Shown: positions 28,330-38,327, numbered from the stretch's first letter. The stretch is DNA of 64,000 nt from Pseudidiomarina woesei (GCF_001418345.1 NZ_LIPW01000005.1:1-64000), one strand, 5' to 3'. Notes: generated by a model from the letters alone, not told the origin. Translations and numbers: made by a program.

Positions 28330-30405
28330 TTATTCTTTCAGGTAACGTTTAAACCACGCTAATGTGTGCTCAATTTTCGCTATCATATTTGAAGGTCGAG
28401 CGGTCACTGCATGCGAGGCCTCAGGTACACGTACCATAGCGGTATCTACTTGTTGCAACTGCAGCGCCTGATAAAACTGCTCAATTTCTGACATAGGTAC
28501 GCGTCGATCATTTTCTCCACTAAATAACATCACTGGCGTTTTTACATTACCGACCAAAGAAAGTGGTGAACGCTTCCAATAGTGTTCATAGTCTTCCCAA
28601 GGTTTTGCGGGGAATTGATTATGAATTTGCCCTAAATAGCTATCGGCAGTCAGCGTTTTACTCACCCAGTTAATAACCGGGTTCGTTGCAGCTGCCGCAT
28701 TGAATCGGTCGGTTAGACCCACCGCGTAAGTCGTCGCTATTCCGCCAGCTGAACCGCCAGCTATAAATAAGTTGTTGGCGTCAACAAGGCCTTTTTCAAT
28801 CAATACATCAATGCCAGCCATATGGTCAGCATGATCACGCTCTGAGGAATAAAAACCATCTAGTTTCAGTGCGTGCTCGGCACCGTAAGAAGTGCTACCG
28901 CGGTAATTATTATAAAAAACAATATAACCTTCCGCCGCATAGCGCTGCTGCTCTGCAGCAAACATTGGGCCATACGCTAAGTGCGGACCGCCATGAATTT
29001 CGAGAACCAACGGATACTTTTTGGTTGCATCATAATTGGGTGGCGTAATATACCAGCCATGAATTTCGGTATCGTCATAACTTGAGGTGTAGGTAAACTC
29101 ATGAACGGTTCCAAGCTCGCGGTGGCCTAACACATCTTCGTTAAGGGCTGTTAGTTTACGTTTTTTATTTTTGTGAAATACTGTCACATCTGCAGGCCGG
29201 TAGGAGCTACCTTGGGTATAAGCAACGGCGCCCGTTTCGGCAGCCAATGAATAGCTACCGCTTAAATAGGGACGGCTTACAGAAACGCCACCCACATCGT
29301 TTACCCAATCGGTTAGTTGCCCATTGAGTGTAACTTGCGCCAACTTATAACGTCCGCGATCTGCATATTGCAACGCTAGCGCGGTGTTGTTTATCCACAG
29401 TGGGCTTTCTAAAGAACGGTCAAAGTCACCCAGCAACTGGCGTGATGTTTTATTCTGCCAATCCATAACGTTAAGCTTGGCGTTATGATACGGAACGGGC
29501 TCGCTACCGCGTTGCAAATAAGCAAGTTGCTTGCCGTTAGGGGAAAGAACCGGAGCGTATTCGCGCCCAGGTTGGCTCGTAATTTGAGTCAGCGCACCAT
29601 CGCTAACCGCCACCTGCCATAGATCAGCTTCATTTACTTGATGCTCCCAGTTATCGCTGCGATTTGCGCTAAACACTAAAGCTTGGTCGTTATCAACCCA
29701 TGCCAACGGGCCATTATGGCTAAACGCACCTGCGGTTAGTTGACGTGCATTACCACCATCACTTGGCACCACAAATAATTGACTATACGCATCCTTTAAC
29801 ACACCGGCCCCATCACGTTGATAATAAGTTCGTTCAACGACTACTGGAGGTTTTGCCCACTTCGCATCTTTGGGCTTTTCGGGCTTCTTCACTGATTTGG
29901 CATAATCGGTTTTCGGGGCTGCAACATTCATTAGGAAAGCTAGGTGCTTGCCGTTTTTTGACCAGGCAAACTGGCGCGGGGTTTCCTGCACTTCGGTTAT
30001 GGCGCTGTGTGTTTTTGTTGCCAAATGATACACATGAATTTGGTTTTTACCGCCGCGATTCGAGCTGAACGCCAAGCGTGAGCCATCCGGTGACCAGGTA
30101 GGATTGCCATAGCTATATTGATCATCAAACAATGGAGTATGACTGCCTGATTTTGTATCAAGCATCCACAAACTGTGCTTGGTGTTGTCTTTCATAATGT
30201 CAAAGCCGTGACGCACATACACCACGTAACGGCCATCAGGTGAAATTTGCGGGTCAGTTGCCCATTCCAGTGCGAAAATGTCCTCAGCTTGGAAGGTCGA
30301 CACTTGTTTTTTCCCTTCCATCGTTGCCGCCAAAACTGGTTCTGCAAAAACCTGCAGCGCCAAAACTGAAGCGCCAGCCCACGCAATGAGTCGTGAATAT
30401 TGCAT
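28330..30405 (-). CDS. Exported S9 family prolyl-oligopeptidase-type peptidase
   Basis: A 691-residue secreted serine peptidase. A signal peptide (about residues 1-26, ending VLA) is followed by a beta-propeller of WD/PD40-type repeats (for example PQISPDGRYVVYVRHG and PTWSPDGSRLAFSSNR). A C-terminal alpha/beta-hydrolase domain (about 430-691) has the nucleophile in AGGSAGG, the Asp in ENDRRVP and the His in EASHAV. It resembles acylaminoacyl-peptidase or dipeptidyl-peptidase relatives and would cut oligopeptides in the periplasm. AGGAT lies before the ATG. A second, distinct S9 enzyme lies at 46967. Confidence 0.9.
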   Translation of the reverse strand: MQYSRLIAWAGASVLALQVFAEPVLAATMEGKKQVSTFQAEDIFALEWATDPQISPDGRYVVYVRHGFDIMKDNTKHSLWMLDTKSGSHTPLFDDQYSYGNPTWSPDGSRLAFSSNRGGKNQIHVYHLATKTHSAITEVQETPRQFAWSKNGKHLAFLMNVAAPKTDYAKSVKKPEKPKDAKWAKPPVVVERTYYQRDGAGVLKDAYSQLFVVPSDGGNARQLTAGAFSHNGPLAWVDNDQALVFSANRSDNWEHQVNEADLWQVAVSDGALTQITSQPGREYAPVLSPNGKQLAYLQRGSEPVPYHNAKLNVMDWQNKTSRQLLGDFDRSLESPLWINNTALALQYADRGRYKLAQVTLNGQLTDWVNDVGGVSVSRPYLSGSYSLAAETGAVAYTQGSSYRPADVTVFHKNKKRKLTALNEDVLGHRELGTVHEFTYTSSYDDTEIHGWYITPPNYDATKKYPLVLEIHGGPHLAYGPMFAAEQQRYAAEGYIVFYNNYRGSTSYGAEHALKLDGFYSSERDHADHMAGIDVLIEKGLVDANNLFIAGGSAGGIATTYAVGLTDRFNAAAATNPVINWVSKTLTADSYLGQIHNQFPAKPWEDYEHYWKRSPLSLVGNVKTPVMLFSGENDRRVPMSEIEQFYQALQLQQVDTAMVRVPEASHAVTARPSNMIAKIEHTLAWFKRYLKE

Positions 30406-30533
30406 TTTCGATAATCCTTGTTCATGTTTAAGTGATCGTTTTTATTGATCAGAGCCTAAACCAATCACCAGCCAAAGTGCGCAGCAACACGCCAAACCTG
30501 CTTGTCGCTGCGGTAGACAACCGAGACTTAACA

Positions 30534-31928
30534 ATGAACACAATAGTTCGCTTCATGACACTTGTTACTTTGCTAATTTTCCTCGCAGCGTGCGAGCCCG
30601 CTCAACCACCTGCGCCCGAAGCTGCGCCTCAAACACCCAATGCTTTTGCCTTTATCAATGTTGCAGTGGTGAGCGTTACGCGCGACTCGGGGCAACTAAC
30701 CGAAGGTCAAACCGTGCTGGTTGAAGACGATCGCATTGTTGCTGTTGGCGCCACTTCTGATGTGGCCATTCCCGAGAATTACCTACACATTGACGGCACC
30801 GGCCAATTTTTAATGGCTGGCTTAACAGAAATGCACGGCCATGTGCCACCAGCGACTAGCTTTGGTCAATTACCGGAACGCTACCTTGATGATGTGTTGT
30901 TTATGTATGTCGCCAACGGCGTCACCACGGTACGCGGCATGCTCGGCTACCCCCACCAGTTACAATTAAAAAGCGATATTGCCGAACGAAAACGAGTTGG
31001 ACCGACACTATATTTGGCTGGACCAAGCTTCAACGGCAACAGCATTGAGTCGCCAGAAAAAGCCACGCAACGCGTTATTGAACAACGTGACGAAGGCTGG
31101 GACTTATTAAAGGTTCACCCTGGGCTCACGCTTAGCGAATACCAAGCGATGGCGAAAACAGCCCGTGACGCAAACATGGATTTTGCGGGTCACGTACCGA
31201 AAGACGTAGGTCTTGAAGTGGCTTTGACAGAAGGGCAACGCACTATTGATCACTTAGATGGCTATTTAGAAGCCATTGACGCTTTAAATCGCCCCGCCAG
31301 CAAATATGAACTCGACTATCTTGTTGACTTAACCCTGCGCCACGGGGCCGCTGTAGTGCCAACGCAGGCATTGTGGGCAACAATTATTGGCGCGAGTGAT
31401 ATCGAACAGCTGCGCCAATATGACGAAATTGATTACGTGCCCGAAACCGTTCGCGCTGGCTGGTTTAATTACCTAGAAGAACCGAGCTTGGGTTACTTCA
31501 ATGCCGAAGCAGCGGCGATTCAACATGACAATCGACAGCAGTTAATTAAGGCCCTGTTTGACGGGGGGGTACCGATGATTTTTGGCACCGACGCCCCGCA
31601 GTTGTTTAGCGTGCCGGGTTTCTCTGCCTTACGCGAATTTGCCGTGTTGCATGATGCCGGCATTCCGCTCGCTGGAATTATACACAGTGCAACCGTTGCG
31701 GCCGGCGACTACTTTGCCGACAAAGATTTGTTCGGGCGCGTTGCAAAAGGCCACCGCGCTGACTTAGTGCTGCTCAAGCAAAATCCACTAGAAAACCCGT
31801 CAGCCCTGGCCGAGCGCTCGGGTGTTATGGTGGCAGGTCAATGGTTTGACAGAGCAACCATCGATAGCCGTTTAGCGGCAATTAGAAATGCGGGGATGCG
31901 TAACTCACCCAACCGTAACATCGAGTAG
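30534..31928 (+). CDS. Amidohydrolase-family lipoprotein
   Basis: A 464-residue metal-dependent hydrolase of the imidazolonepropionase-like group. The lipobox is LAAC with Cys20. Metal ligands are probable in MHGHVPP (HxH), LLKVHPG, FAGHVPK, TIDHLDG, and the Asp of FGTDAP. The start at 30534 gives the lipoprotein signal at the right place; an upstream extension to 30432 is non-typical sequence. Related exported enzymes cleave dipeptides or cyclic amides, and the neighbouring S9 peptidase suggests peptide use. The end overlaps the convergent YqaA gene by 24 bases. Confidence 0.85.
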   Translation: MNTIVRFMTLVTLLIFLAACEPAQPPAPEAAPQTPNAFAFINVAVVSVTRDSGQLTEGQTVLVEDDRIVAVGATSDVAIPENYLHIDGTGQFLMAGLTEMHGHVPPATSFGQLPERYLDDVLFMYVANGVTTVRGMLGYPHQLQLKSDIAERKRVGPTLYLAGPSFNGNSIESPEKATQRVIEQRDEGWDLLKVHPGLTLSEYQAMAKTARDANMDFAGHVPKDVGLEVALTEGQRTIDHLDGYLEAIDALNRPASKYELDYLVDLTLRHGAAVVPTQALWATIIGASDIEQLRQYDEIDYVPETVRAGWFNYLEEPSLGYFNAEAAAIQHDNRQQLIKALFDGGVPMIFGTDAPQLFSVPGFSALREFAVLHDAGIPLAGIIHSATVAAGDYFADKDLFGRVAKGHRADLVLLKQNPLENPSALAERSGVMVAGQWFDRATIDSRLAAIRNAGMRNSPNRNIE

Positions 31929-32330
31929 CCCAAGTAAAATGGCATAGCGTGCGGCTTTGCCAATGGCGGTGAGCACTAAAAATACCGCAAAGCGAAGCCG
32001 CATAATGCCAGCGAATAGCGTTATCGGGTCGCCAATAATTGGCATCCACGCCAGAAATAGACTCCACTTACCGTACTTAGCAAACCACTGCTGGCCTTTA
32101 TTCAGCTGCTTAGGTGTAACTGGAAACCAGCGCTTATGCTGCCAGTGCAATGCATACCGCCCCAAAGCGTAATTCACACACGAACCTAGTGTGTTCCCTA
32201 AGGTTGCGACAAGCCACAGGCTGACGCCCTGATGCCCATCAAGCTTGAGTGCTACCAGCAAAACTTCGGACGAGCCCGGCAGTAAAGTTGCCGACAGCAG
32301 TGCCGCGAAAAACAAACTCAGGTACACCAT
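31905..32330 (-). CDS. YqaA family (DedA/VTT-like) membrane protein
   Basis: A 141-residue integral membrane protein. The N-terminal helix ends in ATLLPGSSEVLL, then TLGNTLGSCVNYALGRYA and FAKYGKWSLFLAWMPIIGDPITLFAGIMRL, which are marks of the SNARE-associated/VTT fold shared with DedA proteins. DedA proteins have been linked to lipid and undecaprenyl-phosphate flipping; the YqaA branch is not characterised. It overlaps the end of the amidohydrolase gene on the opposite strand. Confidence 0.85.
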   Translation of the reverse strand: MVYLSLFFAALLSATLLPGSSEVLLVALKLDGHQGVSLWLVATLGNTLGSCVNYALGRYALHWQHKRWFPVTPKQLNKGQQWFAKYGKWSLFLAWMPIIGDPITLFAGIMRLRFAVFLVLTAIGKAARYAILLGLLDVTVG

Positions 32331-32457
32331 TAACTTTTTGCCATATATTTTGTAGGGGTAATATTAGAAATCATCCTGAAAAACCACGCAATTTGCCATA
32401 AAAAGTTGACCAAGAGCACCTATACTGACTAAAGGTTCTGCATTTACGAGGTCTGTC

Positions 32458-33852
32458 ATGTTTGAAACGTGGTTCTCAGCAGCTGACGCAGTATTTCTAG
32501 CGCGAGTACAATTCGCCTTTACCATTGCGTTTCACATTATCTTTCCAGCATTTACTATCGGTGTCGCTAGTTACCTTGCCGTACTTGAGGGGCTATTTCT
32601 AAAAACCCGAAATCCAGTTTACCAAAAGCTCTATCGTTACTGGCTAAAAATATTCGCCGTCGCTTTCGGTATGGGCGTAGTGTCAGGCATTGTCATGAGT
32701 TACCAATTTGGCACAAATTGGTCTGTATTCTCTGACAAAGCTGGTCCCGTTATTGGCCCATTAATGGGCTATGAAGTACTCACCGCGTTTTTTCTCGAAG
32801 CTGGCTTTTTAGGCGTTATGTTATTTGGCATGAACAAAGTTGGTGAGCGCTTACATTTCTTCGCGACATTAATGGTTGCTGTAGGCACAGCCATCAGCGC
32901 ATTTTGGATTCTGTCCGTTAATAGCTGGATGCAAACTCCCGCAGGGTACGCCATTAACGAGCAAGGTCAGTTTATTGTCGAGAGCTGGATGGAAGTCATT
33001 TTTAATCCGTCGTTCCCTTATCGTCTTGCTCATATGCTGCTTGCAGCCTATTTAACCACAGCCTTTGTTGTGGGTGCCGTGGGCGCTTGGCATCTGTTGA
33101 AAGACAGTAAGTCAGCGGTCGCACGCAAAATGTTTTCCATGGCGATGTGGATGGCTCTTATTGTCGCGCCTCTGCAAGTTATCGTGGGCGACTTTCATGG
33201 CTTAAATACGCAACAACACCAGCCGGCAAAAGTGGCTGCTATGGAAGGGCATTTTAAAACCGAAACTCGCGCTCCTCTCTACTTATTTGGTTGGCCCAAC
33301 GAAGACACCGCCGAAGTAGACTACGCGATTAAGGTGCCGGGGTTAGCAAGCTTAATTCTAAAGCATGACGTGAATGCAGAAGTAACCGGACTAGATGCGT
33401 TTCCTCAGGAAGACTGGCCACCAGTCCCCATTGTATTTTGGTCGTTTCGCATTATGGTCGGTATAGGTTTATTGATGGTCTTGGTTGGGTTGTGGTCAGG
33501 CTATCTTCGCTTACGCGGCAAGCTTTTCGACTCACCATGGTTGCAGCGCTCGGCAGTGTTCATGGGGCCAATGGGGTTTGTCGCCGTCATAGCCGGCTGG
33601 ATTGTCACAGAAGTTGGTCGTCAACCGTGGGTTATTCAAGGTTTGTTAAGAACAAGCGACGCCGCTTCCCCGATTGACGCTGTTGGAGTTGGTGCAAGCT
33701 TAGTGGCATTTATAGTGGTGTATTTTTTAGTCTTTGGCGCGGGTACTGTGTATATCTTACGAAAAATGGCCGGAGACCCGGAAAATACTCACATTCCAGA
33801 CTATGCGCGCATGCCAATGGCAGCCGAACGCCTGTATCACGAGGAGGGCTAG
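32458..33852 (+). CDS. cioA: Cyanide-insensitive cytochrome bd oxidase subunit I (CioA)
   Basis: A 464-residue quinol oxidase subunit that binds haems b558, b595 and d. It starts with the axial-His helix RVQFAFTIAFHIIFPAFTIG, has the second His region FPYRLAHMLLAAYLTTAF, and the GRQPW signature (VGRQPWVIQG). It is shorter than E. coli CydA (about 522), the difference lying in the quinol-binding Q loop, as is typical of the CIO type. The third gene DUF2474, rather than CydX, also supports the CIO branch. It is co-transcribed with cioB after 3 bases. A promoter must lie in the 127 bp upstream, but no strong consensus was seen. Confidence 0.92.
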   Translation: MFETWFSAADAVFLARVQFAFTIAFHIIFPAFTIGVASYLAVLEGLFLKTRNPVYQKLYRYWLKIFAVAFGMGVVSGIVMSYQFGTNWSVFSDKAGPVIGPLMGYEVLTAFFLEAGFLGVMLFGMNKVGERLHFFATLMVAVGTAISAFWILSVNSWMQTPAGYAINEQGQFIVESWMEVIFNPSFPYRLAHMLLAAYLTTAFVVGAVGAWHLLKDSKSAVARKMFSMAMWMALIVAPLQVIVGDFHGLNTQQHQPAKVAAMEGHFKTETRAPLYLFGWPNEDTAEVDYAIKVPGLASLILKHDVNAEVTGLDAFPQEDWPPVPIVFWSFRIMVGIGLLMVLVGLWSGYLRLRGKLFDSPWLQRSAVFMGPMGFVAVIAGWIVTEVGRQPWVIQGLLRTSDAASPIDAVGVGASLVAFIVVYFLVFGAGTVYILRKMAGDPENTHIPDYARMPMAAERLYHEEG

Positions 33853-33855
33853 ATC

Positions 33856-34857
33856 ATGGATTATGCACTCATTTGGGCCATTTTAATTGCCATTGCGGTC
33901 TTTGCTTACGTGGCTTTAGATGGCTTCGATTTAGGCATGGGCATTCTGTTTCCATGGGTTAAAGAAGAGAAATACCGCGATCGTATGGTTAACTCAGTTG
34001 CCCCCGTATGGGACGGTAATGAAACTTGGTTAGTGCTTGGCGGCGGTGGGCTACTGGCGGTTTTCCCGCTGGCTTACGCTGTGTTAATGCCTGCACTGTA
34101 CATGCCGGTTATCGCCATGTTGCTTGGCTTAATTTTTAGAGGCGTCGCCTTTGAGTTTCGCTTTAAAAGCAAAAATAACAAGCATTGGTGGGACCGCGCA
34201 TTCATGCTTGGTTCTATGGTTGCAGCCTTCAGCCAAGGCATTATGCTTGGCGCCATGCTACAAGGCATTAAGGTTGCCGAGCGCGCTTATGCCGGCGGCT
34301 GGTTTGACTGGTTAAGTCCTTTCACTATTTTTGCTGGCTTGGCCGTTTGTGTGGGTTACGCCTTACTTGGCGCAACTTGGATAGTTATGAAAACTGACGG
34401 TAATTTGCAGCAAAAAGCCTATAAATGGGGCTTAAATACCGCAATTTTACTTATTATTGCTATTGCCGGTGTCAGCGTCTATTTGGTTTCTACCTTCGAT
34501 AACGTGGCCCACCGCTGGTTAACTTGGCCAGGCTCTGCTGGCTTATGGTTAGTGCCATTTGCCTTAGCCATTATTGGTGGCGGTTTACTCACTTCATTAA
34601 CTAAGCAGCAACAAGGCCGACCTTATTTGTGGGCGCTTGGGGTATTTTTAATCGCGTTTGTCGGGTTTGGCGCCAGTATATTCCCTTATTTAATCCCGTT
34701 TGAAATTACCCTTTGGGAGGCTGCAGGGCCTGATAACAGCTTAGCTTTTCTGCTGGTGGGCGCGGTGATTTTACTGCCGATAATTTTTGCTTACACCGGT
34801 TACACCTATTGGGTGTTCCGCGGCAAAGTTAGCGAACAGAGCGGTTATCATGACTAA
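33856..34857 (+). CDS. cioB: Cyanide-insensitive cytochrome bd oxidase subunit II (CioB)
   Basis: A 333-residue membrane protein with eight or nine helices that pairs with CioA. The N-terminal LDGFDLGMGILFPW and the NSVAPVWDGNETWLVLGGG loop are universal in subunit II. The ATG lies 3 bases after the CioA stop codon with GAGGAGG just upstream. Its last 8 bases (ATGACTAA) contain the start codon of a third, very small gene. Confidence 0.93.
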   Translation: MDYALIWAILIAIAVFAYVALDGFDLGMGILFPWVKEEKYRDRMVNSVAPVWDGNETWLVLGGGGLLAVFPLAYAVLMPALYMPVIAMLLGLIFRGVAFEFRFKSKNNKHWWDRAFMLGSMVAAFSQGIMLGAMLQGIKVAERAYAGGWFDWLSPFTIFAGLAVCVGYALLGATWIVMKTDGNLQQKAYKWGLNTAILLIIAIAGVSVYLVSTFDNVAHRWLTWPGSAGLWLVPFALAIIGGGLLTSLTKQQQGRPYLWALGVFLIAFVGFGASIFPYLIPFEITLWEAAGPDNSLAFLLVGAVILLPIIFAYTGYTYWVFRGKVSEQSGYHD

Positions 34858-34957
34858 GCCCGCTTGGCAGCGCTGGTTATGGTTTATTGGCTTGTGGGCC
34901 GCTGGGGTAATTGGTGTCACCCTGGTCGGCCTGCTTATTCGAAGCGTGTTGCTTTAG
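34850..34957 (+). CDS. DUF2474 family small membrane subunit of the Cio oxidase (35 aa)
   Basis: A 35-codon ORF beginning at the ATG inside the end of cioB (8-base overlap). It reads MTKPAWQRWLWFIGLW at the start, followed by one membrane helix and a basic end. Size, tryptophan-rich start and position match DUF2474, the small protein usually encoded after cioAB and analogous in place to CydX of the CydAB enzyme. Translation is probably coupled to cioB. It is shorter than common annotation cut-offs, so it is easily missed. It ends 2 bp before the convergent gene at 34960. Confidence 0.82.
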   Translation: MTKPAWQRWLWFIGLWAAGVIGVTLVGLLIRSVLL

Positions 34958-34959
34958 CG

Positions 34960-36459
34960 CTAATTACAAATTCGCTGCAACAAACGCGATGTCGTACTGG
35001 TTGAGTCTGGCTTGCCCCAGCCCCAACGACCGCTTTCTAAAGCTTCATAAACTAGCTTGTCGCCATTAAGGAGCAGATACCCTATTTCTTGCAGCTCGCG
35101 CTGACTACAATCGACTTTGTACGCGGTAACAAAATTCGTATATTCGCGCGGAAATATAATGTCATCGTAGTGCTGAGTTTGTATTGAACCGTATTTTGTT
35201 AGATTTAATACGTACTGAATACGCCGGCCACTTAGGTTCATCGGCCCATAATTTGCGGAGCTCGCTGTGTATAATTTGCCGCCTCGAGTATTCTGAGTGT
35301 AAGAATACCAATGAGTACTGCTCGGGGGTGTTGACATAAGCAAGGCTAACACCAACTCATTCTCAGCATCTTCCAACCCAGCGCTGATAGCACGCGCTGC
35401 CCAATCACGTGCCGCGCCATAGTTTACCGCGGTACCAATACCTTTTAGATAGTGATCAGACAACCGCCCCATACTTTTCGGGTCGTTTTTCTTGGCGGCA
35501 CGCAGAACGTAAGGAAACGCCTTAGCATGGGTTGTGTCAACGTAGTAATCAAGCCACTCTATATAGGCTTTTAAACTAGCTAAGTCGTCGTTTGTTATGG
35601 CTTGTTGGAAATAGAGCTCGGCCATTTGCTGATTCTTAGCCGTGCCTTCGCCATAGGCATACGCCCTAGCTAGTGCTAGCTGGACGTCTTGGTCACGTTC
35701 TTCGGCAAAGGTTTTTAAGTCGTTAAGTTGCTCTGTGGTTAATGGCTTACCTTCAAAATACTCAAAAGCGGCTTGGGCAGAGTGGTCCTTAATACCCAGT
35801 TGATAGTAAATATCAGAAACCAACGCCTTCGCATTTCGTTTGTACCCTACCAGTGCCTTAATGGCCGAGTTAAACCACTTTGCGGACTCATCAATGTTGC
35901 CTGACCTGCCATACAGCAACCCCAACTGCACGTGAACCTTGAGATTAGGCTTACCATTGGAATACGCGACACGTTTCATGGTGTTAAAGCCGGTTTCACT
36001 GTTCTTTGCAGTACCTAGCCCGGCAAAATAAAGTTCGGCCAGAACCATATTTGCCTCAACCCACTGTTCGGTATCCTTCGTGCTATTCGCCGCGGCCAGT
36101 TGGGCATGGTGGAAAGCCTTAGCTTTGTTCGTAAACTCATTTGAAAGAAAGAGCTTCCTAGCCATTTCAGACGCACTCGTGTGGCCCTGCTCTGATGCCT
36201 GCTCCAGTTGCTTGATGAGCGCATTGATGCGCGTGTCATTTTTGTATTCAGCATTATAGTAATAGCGCGCCAAGGGCAAAAACGCTTCATACGCGCCTTG
36301 GCTAAAGGCCTGCTCAAACAGTTTAATTGCGGCCTCATGCTGATTATTGTGCTGTGCTTGTTGCGCGGCCCGCATAAGGTCTTTTGCTTCGTCGGCCCAA
36401 ACCGTATTGGTTATGAGCATAAAAAGAACGACCGTAACGCTTAAGTAAAAACGCTTCAT
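34960..36459 (-). CDS. Exported Sel1-like repeat protein with adhesin E-like C-terminal domain
   Basis: A 499-residue protein with a signal peptide (residues 1-22, ending VWA). About 23-375 are TPR/Sel1-type helical repeats, for example AQQAQHNNQHEAAIKLFEQA, AELYFAGLGTAKNSETGF and ARAYAYGEGTAKNQQMAELY. The C-terminal part from about 390 is beta-rich, with paired cysteines (DCSQRE and LLQRIC) and a layout like the surface-adhesin E-like domain. Sel1 proteins act as scaffolds; the adhesin-E-like domain assignment is tentative. It is divergent from the beta-lactamase-fold gene, with a 14-bp palindrome between them. Confidence 0.7.
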   Translation of the reverse strand: MKRFYLSVTVVLFMLITNTVWADEAKDLMRAAQQAQHNNQHEAAIKLFEQAFSQGAYEAFLPLARYYYNAEYKNDTRINALIKQLEQASEQGHTSASEMARKLFLSNEFTNKAKAFHHAQLAAANSTKDTEQWVEANMVLAELYFAGLGTAKNSETGFNTMKRVAYSNGKPNLKVHVQLGLLYGRSGNIDESAKWFNSAIKALVGYKRNAKALVSDIYYQLGIKDHSAQAAFEYFEGKPLTTEQLNDLKTFAEERDQDVQLALARAYAYGEGTAKNQQMAELYFQQAITNDDLASLKAYIEWLDYYVDTTHAKAFPYVLRAAKKNDPKSMGRLSDHYLKGIGTAVNYGAARDWAARAISAGLEDAENELVLALLMSTPPSSTHWYSYTQNTRGGKLYTASSANYGPMNLSGRRIQYVLNLTKYGSIQTQHYDDIIFPREYTNFVTAYKVDCSQRELQEIGYLLLNGDKLVYEALESGRWGWGKPDSTSTTSRLLQRICN

Positions 36460-36508
36460 AGGTGTTGCCTCTTAGTGAGGTTATTTTGAAATGCTGACTT
36501 CTTATATA

Positions 36509-36522
36509 AACCAAATTTGGTT
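36509..36522. promoter_or_regulatory. 14-bp palindrome in divergent promoter region
   Basis: AACCAAATTTGGTT is a perfect 14-bp palindrome midway between the divergent starts at 36459 and 36566. Its place fits an operator for a dimeric regulator acting on one or both genes. No regulator gene is adjacent. Confidence 0.4.
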
Positions 36523-36565
36523 ATGTTAGAAATTATCTTTTGTTTTTATACGAGCACTCAATAAC

Positions 36566-38041
36566 ATGAAGCCTATGCAGCGTTTTCTAATTACCCTAGT
36601 CAGCATGCTCTTCTCTGGCGCTGTACTGAGCGCGTCAGCATCCCCAGCCAATGCAGCCCGAGAAGCCGCGACCAAAAGCCTAGAAGCATTTAACGTGCCT
36701 GGTTTAGCCGTTGTCATTGTGCACAATGGCGAAGTGGTTTTAGCCGAAGGTTTTGGCGTGCGTGATATTGGCAGTAAGGCTCCAGTAACCGCCGACACAT
36801 TGTTTGGTATTGCCTCGAACACCAAAGCCTTTACCACCGCTGCGTTAGCCAAGTTAGTTGCTATTAATAAGCTTAGCTGGGATGACCCTGTGGTGCGATA
36901 TATTCCTGAGTTTCGCTTGAGCGACCCACAACGCTCAGCAGAGCTGACCATTCGTGACTTAGTTAGCCACCGCAGTGGGCTTGGCCTAGGCGCCGGTGAT
37001 TTAATGATTTGGCCAAATACGGACAAAACCACTAGCGACATTATTGCCAGCTTGGCTCATGTGCCATTAAAAGACGGGCTACGTGAAAAGTTTAACTACA
37101 ACAACCTCATGTTTGTGGTGGCCGGAGAGGTTATTGCACGGGTAAGCGGCATGCCCTATAGCAACTACATTGAAAAGCAGTTTTTGCAGCCGCTTGGCAT
37201 GACAAATACGTACGTTGGCTATTCTAGTATTCCAGTTGAAAACACCAATCGCGCCGTCGGTACTATTGAATACCAAGGCGAGCTGAAGCGGTTTGGGTTG
37301 GACTATATTGAAGATTTCCGCGCCGCCGGCGCCATGGCTGCCAACGTGAATGACTTAGGCAAATGGCTTATCGCTAACTTAGAAAGTCCACCGGAGCAAA
37401 ACTGGAACCTAACCACACCGCTGCGCGATGGCATGGGCTACGGCTTAGGCTGGTTTGTGAAGCAACAGCACGGCGTTAAGCATGTTTACCATAGCGGCGG
37501 TATTTTGGGCATGTTGTCGCTCACCACATTAATTCCTGAAAAAAACTTCGGCATGGTGGTGCTTAGTAACCAGCAGGCGTTTGGCGCATTAACGGCGGTT
37601 ACGCAAGAAGCCCTAGAACAAGTTTTAGACGTACCTGACCGCGACTGGGTAGCCGACGAACAGAAAAAATATCAGGCGTCAATGCGCGAAAAGCTGCTGT
37701 TTAGCATTGAACAACCCGACAACATTCGTCCTAGTTTACCGTTACGCGCGTACGTGGGCACTTATCGTGACCCGTGGTATGGCGATGTGACGGTGCGCGC
37801 TCGCGATGGCAAACTGCTGATTGACTTCGCGCATACAGAACTATTAACCGGCGAGCTTGAGCATTACAACGGCGATACCTTCGTTATTCGCTGGGCCGAA
37901 CCTTTGCTAGAAGCAGATGCCTTTATTGATTTTTCGGCTGACCGCGATAATCGAGTCAATAGTGCCACTATAGAGGCCGCAGCACCTTTCACCGACTTTA
38001 GCTTTGACTTTCATAACCTCAAGCTTGTGAAACAAGACTAA
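36566..38041 (+). CDS. Exported beta-lactamase-fold serine hydrolase
   Basis: A 491-residue class C beta-lactamase-like hydrolase (PF00144 type). A signal peptide (about 1-28) precedes the catalytic motif SNTK (SxxK) in [17 protein letters not shown] (YxN) lies in [14 protein letters not shown] and HSG in [10 protein letters not shown]-terminal beta-rich domain (about 385-491) starting near [18 protein letters not shown] matches the DUF3471-type extension seen in esterases and D-aminopeptidases. It is more likely a peptidase or esterase than a resistance enzyme. Substrate unknown. Confidence 0.85.
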   Translation: MKPMQRFLITLVSMLFSGAVLSASASPANAAREAATKSLEAFNVPGLAVVIVHNGEVVLAEGFGVRDIGSKAPVTADTLFGIASNTKAFTTAALAKLVAINKLSWDDPVVRYIPEFRLSDPQRSAELTIRDLVSHRSGLGLGAGDLMIWPNTDKTTSDIIASLAHVPLKDGLREKFNYNNLMFVVAGEVIARVSGMPYSNYIEKQFLQPLGMTNTYVGYSSIPVENTNRAVGTIEYQGELKRFGLDYIEDFRAAGAMAANVNDLGKWLIANLESPPEQNWNLTTPLRDGMGYGLGWFVKQQHGVKHVYHSGGILGMLSLTTLIPEKNFGMVVLSNQQAFGALTAVTQEALEQVLDVPDRDWVADEQKKYQASMREKLLFSIEQPDNIRPSLPLRAYVGTYRDPWYGDVTVRARDGKLLIDFAHTELLTGELEHYNGDTFVIRWAEPLLEADAFIDFSADRDNRVNSATIEAAAPFTDFSFDFHNLKLVKQD

Positions 38042-38120
38042 CATAAGGCCTGTGGCGGTAGACATAACTGCCACTGGCCACTATAATGCCGGCTCTTCTG
38101 GATTCACCACGAATTATTAC

Positions 38121-38197
<77 letters not shown>

Positions 38198-38327
38198 TCA
38201 AAGAATTTCAGAGCCGTCTGTCCGATAATACCGTTAATTAGCCGCCACCACTGAGGCACTTAAGATTAGAACTTGTTATTTTAAGGAGCTAGTTAGCGAC
38301 AGAGAGCAGCTATAGGTTCCCTTAGCG

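Noticed and set aside
32395-32440. Sigma-70 promoter for cioAB (TTGACC and TATACT)
   Set aside because: The spacing is 9 bases, far from the 16-18 needed.
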